64,000 nt of DNA from Flavobacteriales bacterium (GCA_020435995.1 JAGQYO010000003.1:1-64000), one strand, 5' to 3'. Counted from the first letter of the stretch, positions 16,896 to 26,252 are shown. The notes: a model not told the origin generated them from the letters alone. Made by a program: numbers and translations.

Positions 16896-18113
16896 TTAGG
16901 CCAGCACTTTTGCATCTTGAATTTGTTCAATGAATGTTTCGATTTTGGTTATAGACTGGCCTTCTGAGAAGAATCTTAAATCACATAAATCTCCTTCTAC
17001 AACCAAGGAAGGCACACCTGTCGTTTCTTTTAAGCGAAGCGGCATTCCAAATTTGGCATTGGAATTATTAAAGCACGTTTTTGAATCGTGGAATACAATT
17101 CCATCAATTTTATACTCTTTGAACCACTGGCTGAGCATTTTCATTTTGGCTTTTTCACTTAGATTAATAAAAATACCGGTGTAAGCTCTGGCAGTGGATT
17201 CAAAAGGATCGTTTTCATCAAATTGATCAAACACCCAACTGCTACAGTATGTAGAAGCTACCACTGCTGCTTGGTTTTGGTTAAAGAGATCACTCATCAT
17301 TCTGAGTTTTCCCCAAATAGGCATTCCTTCCCAAAATATTCTACAAGTTGCCTGCGGCAAAAAGCCCTTGTTGTTTTTCACCTTATCCTCGAGTTCAGCA
17401 AGTAAGGTGGTGTAGTAATCTATGGCTACCTGCGTACCTCGAAGCACCACAATAGGCCCCATGTGAATGGTGCCATCAAAGAAACTCAAGGGTGCATTCA
17501 TTGCGGTGGACGTTTTTAGCACTTTTTGCCACAGCAAGGTCGCTTCTTTACTCAACCTAACCGTTTCTTTAAACTTATCCAAGTCAAACTTTTGACCGCT
17601 CGCCTTCTCGCAAGCAGGAATCATTTTTTTAAATTGTTTTACTACTAAATCAACCTCATCCTGTGTTACTTCATTTAAATACCTTGGTGGTTGAATACCA
17701 ACGATTGGGCATTTAAAATGATCCGCATAAAAGGTAAACCAGTCTTCCACCTCACGGCATTGGTTTGTGTTGTACGCAATGAGATCTGGTGTAGGCACAC
17801 CGTCCATGTTATAATGTTTTTGAAGCGGTGTTTGATTCTTTAAAAACGAGCCAATATCGGCAGTTGTATAGGAACATACATGCCCCGAATAGCCACATTT
17901 TATAGCTTCTGGAATATAATCCATTGCGGTACGTGTGGCGCCCAATAGCGCACCATGGTTTTCTGGAAAATAAACCTCAAACCCAAAGGAGCGAAGTAAT
18001 TCGGCTGGGCCCACGCTGGTACACCAAGCAATCTTTTTTTCGCCTTTGCCCAGAGACCGGAAATAATTTCCCATAATCTCTTTCATTAAGTCTGTTGCCT
18101 CTATCTTATACAT
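16896..18113 (-). CDS. second BcrB-like / 2-hydroxyacyl-CoA dehydratase component D family protein
   Basis: 405-residue member of the 2-hydroxyglutaryl-CoA dehydratase D-component/BcrB family. It shares with the BcrB of this cluster the segment GPIVVLRGTQVAIDYY (GPINIGFRGTQEAVDYY there). Candidate cluster ligands are the Cys in GHVCSYTTADIG, the Cys in SKTCFNN and perhaps the Cys in GDLCDLRFF. Such proteins normally work as a pair of homologous subunits plus an activator ATPase. Here there is one subunit beside a fused activator (15001-16893) and a CoA ligase, with which it overlaps by 8 nt. It may use BcrC as partner, act as a homodimer, or be a dehydratase for a 2-hydroxyacyl-CoA. Its function is not established from sequence. 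Confidence 0.82.
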   Translation of the reverse strand: MYKIEATDLMKEIMGNYFRSLGKGEKKIAWCTSVGPAELLRSFGFEVYFPENHGALLGATRTAMDYIPEAIKCGYSGHVCSYTTADIGSFLKNQTPLQKHYNMDGVPTPDLIAYNTNQCREVEDWFTFYADHFKCPIVGIQPPRYLNEVTQDEVDLVVKQFKKMIPACEKASGQKFDLDKFKETVRLSKEATLLWQKVLKTSTAMNAPLSFFDGTIHMGPIVVLRGTQVAIDYYTTLLAELEDKVKNNKGFLPQATCRIFWEGMPIWGKLRMMSDLFNQNQAAVVASTYCSSWVFDQFDENDPFESTARAYTGIFINLSEKAKMKMLSQWFKEYKIDGIVFHDSKTCFNNSNAKFGMPLRLKETTGVPSLVVEGDLCDLRFFSEGQSITKIETFIEQIQDAKVLA

Positions 18114-19857
18114 TCTCCCTCACTTTTTTATGGGTATCAGCCAATTCAATCACATAAACTTCTTCCTCTACAGGTACGTCTCCACCATATAAATTGTGGA
18201 GATGAGCCTTGTATTTTTCAATCACATTTTTTGGAGCCATTTTCATAGAAGGTGTTAGCGTATTTGACTCCAATGACAGCTCATCCATGATGATGGCCGC
18301 CGATTTTACTTTTGAAAACTTCTGTTGAATGTTGTTGTTGGCGATTTGCATACAACCTGTCAAACATCTGCCGAGCTCATTTAAACTCCGTGGACAAAAA
18401 CACCCATCTTCAAGCGTCATTTCATAATCTGGTTTTTCCAGCAATCTTTTGTTTGGGAAAATAAGCGCCACAGGATGCTCCTCTCCGCTACCTGAAACTA
18501 TGGCGTATTGCACATAATGACATTTCAGTTCGATTTGTTTTTCCAAATCGGTTGGAATTACTTTTTCGCCATTGGAAAGTTTAAATATTCGGTCTTTTCT
18601 AGAAATTAGCTGCACGCCACTATCTGTAATTTTCCCCACGTCACCGGTGCGATACCAGCCATCCTCGGTAAAAACGCCAGCATTGGCCTCATCATTTTTG
18701 TAATATTCGAGCATTACATTAGGCCCCTTTACCTGTATTTCATCTTCATCGCCAATGCGTACACTTACACCAGGTATGGGCTTGCCTACCACTCCCGAAA
18801 TTCTTTTAACATTCGGATCGGTGAGGGTACAACACGGAGAAGTTTCGGTAAGCCCCCATCCTTCAATTACAGGGATATTTCTCTTTTGAAATTCGAGTGA
18901 TAGTTTTTCGGGAAGAGCTGCTGCCGCAGTAAAAATGAATTTTAATCCAGAATTGAAAAAGGTATCACTTGCCTCTTTGCTTGCCAAGGTTTTTTCATAA
19001 AGCGACTGATATACTTTGGGAACACTAAAAAACACCGTCGGTTTTACGAGTTTCCAGTTCTCAAAGATAGAATCGGGATCGCGGCCATAACTACTTTCGA
19101 GATAGTAGGTGGCGCCACTGTACAGCGCGGTAAACAATTCAAATATTCCTCCGAAACTGTGATGCCACGGCAGGTATGCCAAAAACCGATCATTTTCATT
19201 AACGTCCCATATCAGTTCTATAGCAGCTTGTTGCGATAAAATATTTTTGTGCATTAATTGGACGCATTTAGGCACACCCATTGTTCCCGATGTGTACATA
19301 TTCAGGCAAACCGCATTGGGGCTTATGTCCTCATCAAGGCACGACGGTTCGTCGATGGGCATGCTCTTTTGTAAAGCTGAAAATGGAATAAGGTTGTTGT
19401 ATCGATTATCTGTCACAGGATCGAAGTGAAAAATAGCTTTCAGTTGCTTCAGTTCGCCACCTATATTATCCATCTGGGGCTGACCCGCAACGGCCATCCA
19501 TTGCGCATCGGAATGGTTGATGAGCAATTCGGCAGTTTCTTGTTTGAAATGGGCAAATATGGGAACTGCAACTCCTCCAAAAGCCATAATAGCCAACTCG
19601 AGTTCTAACATTTCCAAGCGGTTTCGACTGAAAAGGATCATTTTATCTCCTTTTTTAAAGCCTAGATGCTTTAGGTTGTATGCAATTCGCTCAATATTCT
19701 GATAAAAAAAACTCCATTTTACACCCTCATAATCTCCATTGTCATTTTTTGCTTGAAAAACGTATTTATCATGAAACGATGCGACATTTCTTTTTAAGAA
19801 TAACGCAATGTTTGGGATAACTTCACCAAGTTGATGTTCCGAATTGAGTACTTCCAT
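18106..19857 (-). CDS. AMP-forming acyl-CoA synthetase (ligase)
   Basis: 583-residue ANL-superfamily acyl-CoA ligase. Motifs are the phosphate loop MYTSGTMGVPK, LPWHHSFGG, GWGLTETSP, and WYRTGDVGKI with RKDRIFKLSNGEKV near the hinge. It resembles long-chain acyl-CoA synthetases more than benzoate-CoA ligase in size. An unusual Cys-rich stretch, DGCFCPRSLNELGRCLTGC, lies near residue 500. It lies between bcrD and the BcrB-like gene in the same direction and overlaps the latter by 8 nt, so it probably activates the acid that enters this pathway. Substrate unknown; an aryl acid is inferred. Confidence 0.85.
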   Translation of the reverse strand: MEVLNSEHQLGEVIPNIALFLKRNVASFHDKYVFQAKNDNGDYEGVKWSFFYQNIERIAYNLKHLGFKKGDKMILFSRNRLEMLELELAIMAFGGVAVPIFAHFKQETAELLINHSDAQWMAVAGQPQMDNIGGELKQLKAIFHFDPVTDNRYNNLIPFSALQKSMPIDEPSCLDEDISPNAVCLNMYTSGTMGVPKCVQLMHKNILSQQAAIELIWDVNENDRFLAYLPWHHSFGGIFELFTALYSGATYYLESSYGRDPDSIFENWKLVKPTVFFSVPKVYQSLYEKTLASKEASDTFFNSGLKFIFTAAAALPEKLSLEFQKRNIPVIEGWGLTETSPCCTLTDPNVKRISGVVGKPIPGVSVRIGDEDEIQVKGPNVMLEYYKNDEANAGVFTEDGWYRTGDVGKITDSGVQLISRKDRIFKLSNGEKVIPTDLEKQIELKCHYVQYAIVSGSGEEHPVALIFPNKRLLEKPDYEMTLEDGCFCPRSLNELGRCLTGCMQIANNNIQQKFSKVKSAAIIMDELSLESNTLTPSMKMAPKNVIEKYKAHLHNLYGGDVPVEEEVYVIELADTHKKVRENV

Positions 19858-19921
19858 AAGATTCTTTTGTTACTGTTTTTCAGTTCCCAAACTACCAAGA
19901 GGCAACCGATAAATGAGATAA

Positions 19922-20779
19922 CTATGCCACTACAGCCGCCTCCTTTTCCTTCAATTTATAATACCTAAACCCTCCCCAAAGAGCGGCTCCAATGGCACCC
20001 GAATAGATGGCATCAGGATGAGAGGTAAATACCAAGTCTTCTTTTTTCTTTTCTTTAGAAAGTTCTTCAATGGCCTGAAGCATACCTATGTTCATACCCA
20101 TTCCGCCCACCAAGGCGATTGGCGATTCTGCCTTTAACGAACCCAATAATTTTACCACCCTAGCCGCAATTGAAAGATTAATTCCCTTTACAATATTTGG
20201 CGTAGAAAGTCCCTTCGATACGAGATTAATAACATCAGTTTCGGCAAGCACAGCACAGATTCCAGAAGGCACTTCAGGGTTGTCTGCTTTTAATGACATA
20301 GGGCCAACTTCTTCAATGGCCAAGCCCAAGTAGCGGGAAATATTTTCTATAAACTGACCTGAACCAGATGCACACTGTCCGGTCATTTTATAATCCATTA
20401 CTTTTCCTCGATGGTCAATTTTAATAGCCCGTACATATAGGCCTCCCATATCAACCACCGTTTTGGCATCTGGGGTAAAAAACTTACCACCGCGTGCGTG
20501 GGTTGTCATGCTGTAGAAGTGTCCTGTTTTTTTCTCAACCATTTCACCTTCACCCGTTGATGCTAAGTAGGCAATATCTTTTTTAAGGTTGAGATTGTTC
20601 CTTTTCAGCACTTCAGCAATCGTTTCAGAGGCTACATCTTTTGGGTCTCTTTTTCTGATTTTTTCCGTTTGCTTGTCCAGTAATTTATGATCTTCATTAA
20701 TGTTGTCGTAAGACATTAGAACAACTTTTACGTAGCTTCCTCCTACGTCAATTCCCATGGTGTATATCGAGTCTGTCAT
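19922..20779 (-). CDS. bcrD: benzoyl-CoA reductase subunit D (ATPase)
   Basis: 285-residue ASKHA ATPase of the BcrD/BadG type (Thauera BcrD is about 282). Residues and motifs typical of this subunit: GIDVGGSYVK (9-18), TGEGE (75-79), HFYSMTTHARG (87-97), Cys136 in QCASGSGQF, Cys175 in ICAVLAETDV, and a C-terminal HPDAIYSGAIGAALWGGFR. With BcrA it hydrolyses ATP to drive low-potential electrons from a [4Fe-4S] cluster to the BcrBC site. Fourth in the bcrCBAD order, 49 nt after bcrA. The HFYSMTTHARG and HPD segments make BcrD/BadG much more likely than a simple dehydratase activator. Confidence 0.9.
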   Translation of the reverse strand: MTDSIYTMGIDVGGSYVKVVLMSYDNINEDHKLLDKQTEKIRKRDPKDVASETIAEVLKRNNLNLKKDIAYLASTGEGEMVEKKTGHFYSMTTHARGGKFFTPDAKTVVDMGGLYVRAIKIDHRGKVMDYKMTGQCASGSGQFIENISRYLGLAIEEVGPMSLKADNPEVPSGICAVLAETDVINLVSKGLSTPNIVKGINLSIAARVVKLLGSLKAESPIALVGGMGMNIGMLQAIEELSKEKKKEDLVFTSHPDAIYSGAIGAALWGGFRYYKLKEKEAAVVA

Positions 20780-20828
20780 TTTTTTTATTTTAAATGTTGT
20801 ATAAAAACTAGGCGCACAGGCATGTCGC

Positions 20829-22250
20829 CTATGCTGTTACATCTTGAATTTTATTTTCTTTTGAAGGCAAATCCACTTTAATATTTCTTCTAGCGAACAT
20901 GGCTCCTCCGAGTGCTCCCATAAATATGGAATCGGTGTGTATGTTCATGGTGACTTCGCCATAAGAATCGGTGACCATTTGTTTTACATATTTCAATACA
21001 GCCTGATTTCTCGCAACACCTCCTGTGAAAGTAAACTCTTCTCTAACTCCACCCGAACGAGCGATCAACGACATGGCTCTTTGAACAATGGCCTTGTGCA
21101 AACCAGCCAAAATATTGGGACGTTTTTCACCGTTGTGTAACAACTCTTTTACCTCGGCACCAGCAAAAACAGTACAGGTAGAACAAATGGTGGTTTCCTT
21201 GTCCGCTTTCATTGCTTCGGGACCCAATTCGTTGAGTGAAATACCAAATTCATCGGCGATATAACCCAAATAGCGACCGCACCCCGCCGCACATCTATCA
21301 TTCATGTGGAAACTCGTAACCAATCCATGACTATCTACCTGAATGGCCTTGGTGTCCTGTCCTCCAATATCCAATACGGTTCGTGTTTTAGGGAAAATTG
21401 CATGAGCTCCAAAGGCATGACAAAGAATTTCAGATTTAATACAATCTTCGGGAAACGGAAGTAGGGCTCTACCGTAACCAGTGCCCACCATATTTGATAT
21501 GTGAATGTCCTGATCTGCTATTTCATCAATATGCGCTCGCAGGGTAGATTCAACATTTTTATAGTTGTCTTTTACGGCATTGAGTTCGGCGTAATACCAA
21601 TCTTCTTTTCCCTCTTCAATTTTTTGGTCGGCCAATCCGCCATATTTTTCATCCAATACCTGCATCGATTCATCAACCAGTTCTTTGAAATTGAATTTCA
21701 CCATTTCATTTTCAACTGGTGTAATACTCTTATCAAAAGCAAGCATGAGTGGTTCGAATAAGGATTTCTCGGCATTTTCAACCTCCACATTGTATCGCTC
21801 GCTTACAATATCTCTGAAAAACTGATTTTTAGAACCTAAATCTTCATTGACAAATTCATGTCTTATTTGTGGACGAATGTTTTCAATAATCATCTTCAAC
21901 TCCTTAACAATGTCAGCCTTGTTGTCGTAGGCAAAATCATTGACTGTTGCCAACAAGGTTTCTTCTAAGCTGTCCATCCTGCGTTTAAACTGCTGGTATT
22001 GAAATACACTTCTAATATCCTCCATGTATTTTTTAAACTCAGGTTTGCTGTCAATTTCCTTTTGCAAGCGTTGCGACAAAAGAGTAAACCGAGCGTCATA
22101 CACTGCTTCTTCACGTGCGATATCAGCGGCTACCTTGTAATTAGCTCTGGTGTTGGTAATTCCCCGTCCTATGATCTCATCTTTTTCATTTATGATAACT
22201 GCCTTAGAGGTAGTAGAGCCCAAATCAATTCCTAAATAATACTTTTCCAT
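20829..22250 (-). CDS. bcrA: benzoyl-CoA reductase subunit A (ATPase)
   Basis: 473-residue ASKHA ATPase of the BcrA/BadF type, some 35 residues longer than Thauera BcrA. The N-terminus GIDLGSTTSKAV (7-18) is followed by a long charged helical region (about 45-245) that separates the two halves as in BcrA, then TGYGR, LDIGGQDTKAI, Cys320 in NDRCAAGCGRY, and Cys359 in ICSTCTVFAGAEV. The Cys pair would hold the ATPase [4Fe-4S] cluster shared with BcrD. It lies between bcrB (25 nt) and bcrD. The reductase reduces benzoyl-CoA to cyclohexa-1,5-diene-1-carbonyl-CoA with two ATP per electron pair. Confidence 0.9.
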   Translation of the reverse strand: MEKYYLGIDLGSTTSKAVIINEKDEIIGRGITNTRANYKVAADIAREEAVYDARFTLLSQRLQKEIDSKPEFKKYMEDIRSVFQYQQFKRRMDSLEETLLATVNDFAYDNKADIVKELKMIIENIRPQIRHEFVNEDLGSKNQFFRDIVSERYNVEVENAEKSLFEPLMLAFDKSITPVENEMVKFNFKELVDESMQVLDEKYGGLADQKIEEGKEDWYYAELNAVKDNYKNVESTLRAHIDEIADQDIHISNMVGTGYGRALLPFPEDCIKSEILCHAFGAHAIFPKTRTVLDIGGQDTKAIQVDSHGLVTSFHMNDRCAAGCGRYLGYIADEFGISLNELGPEAMKADKETTICSTCTVFAGAEVKELLHNGEKRPNILAGLHKAIVQRAMSLIARSGGVREEFTFTGGVARNQAVLKYVKQMVTDSYGEVTMNIHTDSIFMGALGGAMFARRNIKVDLPSKENKIQDVTA

Positions 22251-22275
22251 TTCTAAGTGAATTTGTCTTTATAAA

Positions 22276-23568
22276 TTATGCTGTTTCCATTTCTTTTTCC
22301 ATTTTCTTGCGCTGTTCAAGCATTTGGAAGTAAGATTCAAGCCTGTTTTTAATGTTTGAATAAGAGAAATATCGAGGATCAACCAAATCTGATTCGATAA
22401 ACCCCACAGGTACTTCTAGACTATCTTCAATTTCTCTCATCATGCCCAGTTGTCCAGCAGAAAAAGAATTACAACTCTTGATCGAATTGGTGACATAGCC
22501 ATCCGCGTCGTATTCAGTAATGCACTTTTTCAATAAATCGATTCGCTGCGGGATGTTCATGTTGGTGTAGCAGTTCATACAGTATTCGGCCAAGGCTTCA
22601 AGTGGCCGCTCTGGATCGTGTCTCCAACCCAAATCATATACACCACCCACTTTGGTATAAGAAGATGCCACGATTACAGCGCCCATGTCGTAGAATATTT
22701 TCCAAAACTCCCGGAAACTTGTCCAGTTTGGCGGCCCCTCAACAACAAGGCGGTATTTCTCCTCCTTCATTTCGCCTTCGGGCGTAATAGGCCCTAGTCC
22801 TTGTTCTATTCTAATATGGATTTCTTTCAACAATTCTTGGTAGTAATCAACCGCTTCTTGCGTACCTCTAAATCCAATATTGATGGGACCTATATAGTAT
22901 ACTCCGGCAAAATAGGCGTCGATGGGTGAAGGTTTGTGTTTGGTTGTTTGGAAAATCTCGTTGATCAAATCCTCGGCTTTAGCCGAAAGTTCAAGGTGTC
23001 TTTTGAGTTTGGCTTCGTCATATTTGATTCCGGTAACCTCCTCCATTTGCGGGATCACTTCTTCCTTGAATTGCTTGACCATGTATTGGGTCATTTCAGG
23101 AGTCATCTCTGCATTTTCTTGATAAGGAGTATGCACCATGATCACCTTAGCGTTGGGGTATTCTCTCTTTAAGGTTTCAAACCATTTTAAAAAGGTAAAA
23201 CACCCTGTATAACTCAATAACAGCACATCGGGTTCAGGAATTTTTTGACCAGTAGGACCAATATTTCCCTTCATCATCATACCTACATCGCATTTCACAT
23301 AAGTACAAACGTCTTCGGAGTGCGCATTTCTTTCAGCCTCTTTGATGTATGCCGCCGATTTCTTGCGCATGGCGCTTTGCAATGCATTGATCTCTGGATA
23401 AACTGGAAGCATATCGAAGGTTCTAATCAATTCGGATAAATTGCCAGGTATAAATGTGTAGCAGACTTTTTTACCTAATTCTTTAGCATTTGCCAAGTCG
23501 CTAAACAGTCCTTCGATCATCTCCTTTTGGAGGATCATACTTTTTTCTTTCTGTGCTTCTTTTGACAT
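22276..23568 (-). CDS. bcrB: benzoyl-CoA reductase subunit B
   Basis: 430-residue protein of the BcrB size (about 430) and family. Cys88 (EDVCTY), Cys93 or Cys126, and Cys366 (IKSCNSFS) are candidate [4Fe-4S] ligands, and GFRGTQEAVDYY is shared by the family. Together with BcrC it forms the substrate-reducing module where benzoyl-CoA is dearomatised. It follows bcrC by 39 nt and precedes bcrA by 25 nt. Homology to 2-hydroxyglutaryl-CoA dehydratase alpha subunits is expected; the neighbouring BcrA/BcrD pair decides in favour of benzoyl-CoA reductase. Confidence 0.9.
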   Translation of the reverse strand: MSKEAQKEKSMILQKEMIEGLFSDLANAKELGKKVCYTFIPGNLSELIRTFDMLPVYPEINALQSAMRKKSAAYIKEAERNAHSEDVCTYVKCDVGMMMKGNIGPTGQKIPEPDVLLLSYTGCFTFLKWFETLKREYPNAKVIMVHTPYQENAEMTPEMTQYMVKQFKEEVIPQMEEVTGIKYDEAKLKRHLELSAKAEDLINEIFQTTKHKPSPIDAYFAGVYYIGPINIGFRGTQEAVDYYQELLKEIHIRIEQGLGPITPEGEMKEEKYRLVVEGPPNWTSFREFWKIFYDMGAVIVASSYTKVGGVYDLGWRHDPERPLEALAEYCMNCYTNMNIPQRIDLLKKCITEYDADGYVTNSIKSCNSFSAGQLGMMREIEDSLEVPVGFIESDLVDPRYFSYSNIKNRLESYFQMLEQRKKMEKEMETA

Positions 23569-23607
23569 ATTAAATCGTTTTTAAGTTCTTTGTTTAGTGT
23601 TTCCTTT

Positions 23608-24792
23608 TTAAATGGATACCACCTCTTCGTTTTCCCATAATTTGATGGAGTCTGAGAAGGTGCCAACTTGTTCCTTTATTACTTTATATTGGTTGATGTT
23701 TTCGCTAAACTGGAAGGAGATATAACGAATACCCATTTTATCGAAGGCATTTTGGAAAATGGGCGCATCCAACAAACTGGGGTCGCAAAAACTCGCTGCG
23801 GCGAATATGACTCCATCAGCACCTCTATCCTTCACAATTTTAGCTAGGCGGTTTTCTTTTGGGTTGTGCACATCATATATAGAAGATGAATATTGACTTT
23901 GTTTAATATAAGATATGGCAATGGACTCAAGTGGATGATCTGTAGTGGCATCCACATCACCCAAAATCATTCGTGAGCCAAGCATATAATCATCATCTAC
24001 AACGTAGCATCCTGCCTCTTCAATAGCACGTATTAAACCCAAGGCGGGTTGCTCACAAAAAGCACCAGAAATAACTACCTTAATTTTGTCCTGAGGAACA
24101 CCAATATCTTCTTTGATGTGTTCGCACACCTGTTCCAATATAGCATTGTGCTCTTCTACTGGAATTACCGTACCGGCTCTTACCACACAATACACCTCTT
24201 CTATGGATAACCTCCAAGGGTAATCTTGTCTAATGCGGTATATAAAGTCAATCAATTGTCGGTTTCTGTTGTACAATTCTATAGAGTGATTAAGTGCTTC
24301 GATAGTCACCTCCACTCCATTCAACTCCTTGATGTACTTGAGTACATGTTGCATCTCTTGCTGATAAAACACGCCTCCTATTTCAGGCAGAAAGTTTTGT
24401 GGAAAATCCATGTACTTGACAAACTTTCCAATTTTCTGCTGTTTAAAAATACCCGACAGGTTTCGGATAACGTCACAAATTGAAGGGAAGATGAACCCAT
24501 CAATATGATCCAAATGCTTGTCTAAAGCAATTTCCATAATAGAACGTGGGATATGGCAGATATAAGACTGGTAATAGGCATCACCCTTTATAATCTGCTT
24601 AATATCCCCTCCTCCGAATATGCCGACAGGCATAGCGCCTGCAGCATGTATTATTTCTCTAGGAAAATAAATGGGCATATAGCCCACGAGCACACGGCCT
24701 TCTTTTTCTTCTTTCCAGTTTTTAGCCCGAGTAAAATTCAAATCAAAGGAAAGTTCCTTGCACTCTTGTAGAATTTCTTTTAGTTCTTTCAT
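23608..24792 (-). CDS. bcrC: benzoyl-CoA reductase subunit C
   Basis: 394-residue protein of BcrC size (Thauera 386). Family features: GYMPIYFPREIIHAAGAMPVG near 37-57, Cys79 (SYICHIPRS), Cys106 (FPSICDVIRNLSG) and Cys336 (AASFCDPSLLD), the three expected cluster ligands. It is the first gene of the minus-strand cluster and follows a 605-nt region shared with the divergent aquaporin gene, so the cluster promoter should lie there. Gene order bcrC-B-A-D matches Thauera. The enzyme is strictly anaerobic in known hosts and needs reduced ferredoxin. Confidence 0.9.
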   Translation of the reverse strand: MKELKEILQECKELSFDLNFTRAKNWKEEKEGRVLVGYMPIYFPREIIHAAGAMPVGIFGGGDIKQIIKGDAYYQSYICHIPRSIMEIALDKHLDHIDGFIFPSICDVIRNLSGIFKQQKIGKFVKYMDFPQNFLPEIGGVFYQQEMQHVLKYIKELNGVEVTIEALNHSIELYNRNRQLIDFIYRIRQDYPWRLSIEEVYCVVRAGTVIPVEEHNAILEQVCEHIKEDIGVPQDKIKVVISGAFCEQPALGLIRAIEEAGCYVVDDDYMLGSRMILGDVDATTDHPLESIAISYIKQSQYSSSIYDVHNPKENRLAKIVKDRGADGVIFAAASFCDPSLLDAPIFQNAFDKMGIRYISFQFSENINQYKVIKEQVGTFSDSIKLWENEEVVSI

Positions 24793-25397
24793 AGTTTATT
24801 AAATCTGTATGATGTATTTATAATTGCAGCTGCAAAGACTTTTTTTTTACTTCGAACAATAAGGGTGGATGGTGATATTACATTACTTATAGAGCAAGTA
24901 AAAAAATGAGCATAAGTGGCGTTACAACTGTGTCATAAAGAGGCAACCAAATTAGTTACTAGAATGGTATTGTTTTATGATTCAGATCATTGAGAGGTAT
25001 GCAAAGAGGTAATTATCCGCTGAATAAATTCATTCGGTTGCTTTGATCAAATCGGTCAATATAATTGAGCTTCATAAAAAAACCACTGCATATCCAACCG
25101 TATTTTCGAAGTTACCGAATGCAAAATTGACCTTGTATATTTTCTGAGATTTAGATTTTATGGTTTATTTATTCGTCCTAAATCCACGCAACTCATCAAT
25201 TATTAATTCGAGAGAGTTAGCGCTGGCAGAATTTTGAATCTATCTATTTCAAATCATCAAATAGGATGTTCTATGTTACGGATTCAAAACATTGTTGAGA
25301 AATAATGTTGAATCGACCCAGCCAACCCCAAGGTTGGTCTGGCTAAATCTTTAATTTTCACCTTTATAATTATTCGTTTACCTAAATTATTTGATTT
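24793..25397. promoter_or_regulatory. 605-nt divergent intergenic region between bcrC and aqpZ
   Basis: No convincing gene in either direction. The region is AT-rich and must hold the start sites of the minus-strand catabolic cluster and the plus-strand aquaporin gene. I could not place a Bacteroidota -33/-7 promoter with confidence. A TTTGATCAAA palindrome is present near 25,044, and a hairpin at 25,317-25,341. Confidence 0.5.
25317..25341 (+). promoter_or_regulatory. stem-loop upstream of aqpZ
   Basis: CCCAGCCAACC, a CCAA loop, and GGTTGGTCTGG form a GC-rich stem with one bulge, 57 nt before the aquaporin ATG. It is followed by a T-containing but not pure T stretch. It may be an attenuator, a weak terminator or an mRNA 5' structure. 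Confidence 0.45.
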
Positions 25398-26075
25398 ATG
25401 AAAAAATTAATGGCAGAATTTATTGGCACTTTCTGGTTGGTGCTTGGCGGATGCGGAAGTGCAGTATTAGCGGCAGGTTTCCCTGATGTAGGAATTGGTC
25501 TATTGGGCGTGTCACTTGCATTCGGACTCACCGTACTTACAGTGGCCTATTCGCTCGGGCATATTTCGGGAGCTCATCTCAACCCAGCAGTTTCTATTGG
25601 CTTATGGGCTGGTGGTCGCTTTAACGCGAAAGAATTGCCAGGATATATTGGTTCTCAAGTTTTAGGCGGTATAGCTGCGGCTTGTGTACTATATGTTATT
25701 GCCACCGGCAATGGCTCGTCAGTGGGTGATTTTGCAGCCAACGGATATGGCGATCACTCTCCTGGTGGATACAGCATGACCTCGGCGCTAGTTACTGAAG
25801 TTGTAATGACATTTATGTTCCTCCTTATTATATTAGGAGCCACAGATAAAAGAGCCCCTGCTGGTTTTGCTGGCATCGCTATCGGGCTTGGATTAACGCT
25901 CATTCACCTGATCAGCATCCCAGTTACCAACACATCTGTTAATCCTGCCAGAAGCACAAGCCAAGCGATATTTGCAGGTGATTGGGCTCTAGGGCAATTG
26001 TGGCTTTTTTGGGTTGCTCCCATAGTGGGTGCACTCTTAGCTGGGTTTGTCTATAAAATGTTTGAAAAAGAATGA
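25398..26075 (+). CDS. aqpZ: aquaporin Z family water channel
   Basis: 225-residue membrane protein with six hydrophobic segments and both NPA boxes, HLNPAVS and SVNPARS, plus the aromatic/arginine filter Arg after the second NPA. The start [15 protein letters not shown] is typical of AqpZ. It moves water across the inner membrane. It lies alone, divergent from the catabolic cluster, followed by a terminator. Confidence 0.93.
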   Translation: MKKLMAEFIGTFWLVLGGCGSAVLAAGFPDVGIGLLGVSLAFGLTVLTVAYSLGHISGAHLNPAVSIGLWAGGRFNAKELPGYIGSQVLGGIAAACVLYVIATGNGSSVGDFAANGYGDHSPGGYSMTSALVTEVVMTFMFLLIILGATDKRAPAGFAGIAIGLGLTLIHLISIPVTNTSVNPARSTSQAIFAGDWALGQLWLFWVAPIVGALLAGFVYKMFEKE

Positions 26076-26104
26076 CACATTTTTGAAAAAATAATCACTT
26101 AAAA

Positions 26105-26133
26105 GCCTGAATTTAACATTCAGGTTTTTTTTG
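26105..26133 (+). terminator. Rho-independent terminator after aqpZ
   Basis: CCTGAAT / ATTCAGG stem with TTAAC loop and eight T, about 30 nt after the aquaporin stop. Confidence 0.9.
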
Positions 26134-26252
26134 CTCCAATTTGTTGTAAAAGTGATTCAGATAAAAGCATAAAAATGTTTCACCATGTCAAGAGTAAAGT
26201 ACATTTGCACGCTTAATTTAAGCAAAAAAGTACTTAATTTATACCCCAAGAA

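Noticed and set aside
25040-25060. FNR/CRP-like palindrome TTTGATCAAA in the bcrC-aqpZ gap, tempting as an anaerobic regulator site
   Set aside because: The spacing does not match TTGAT-N4-ATCAA and single short palindromes are common in AT-rich DNA.
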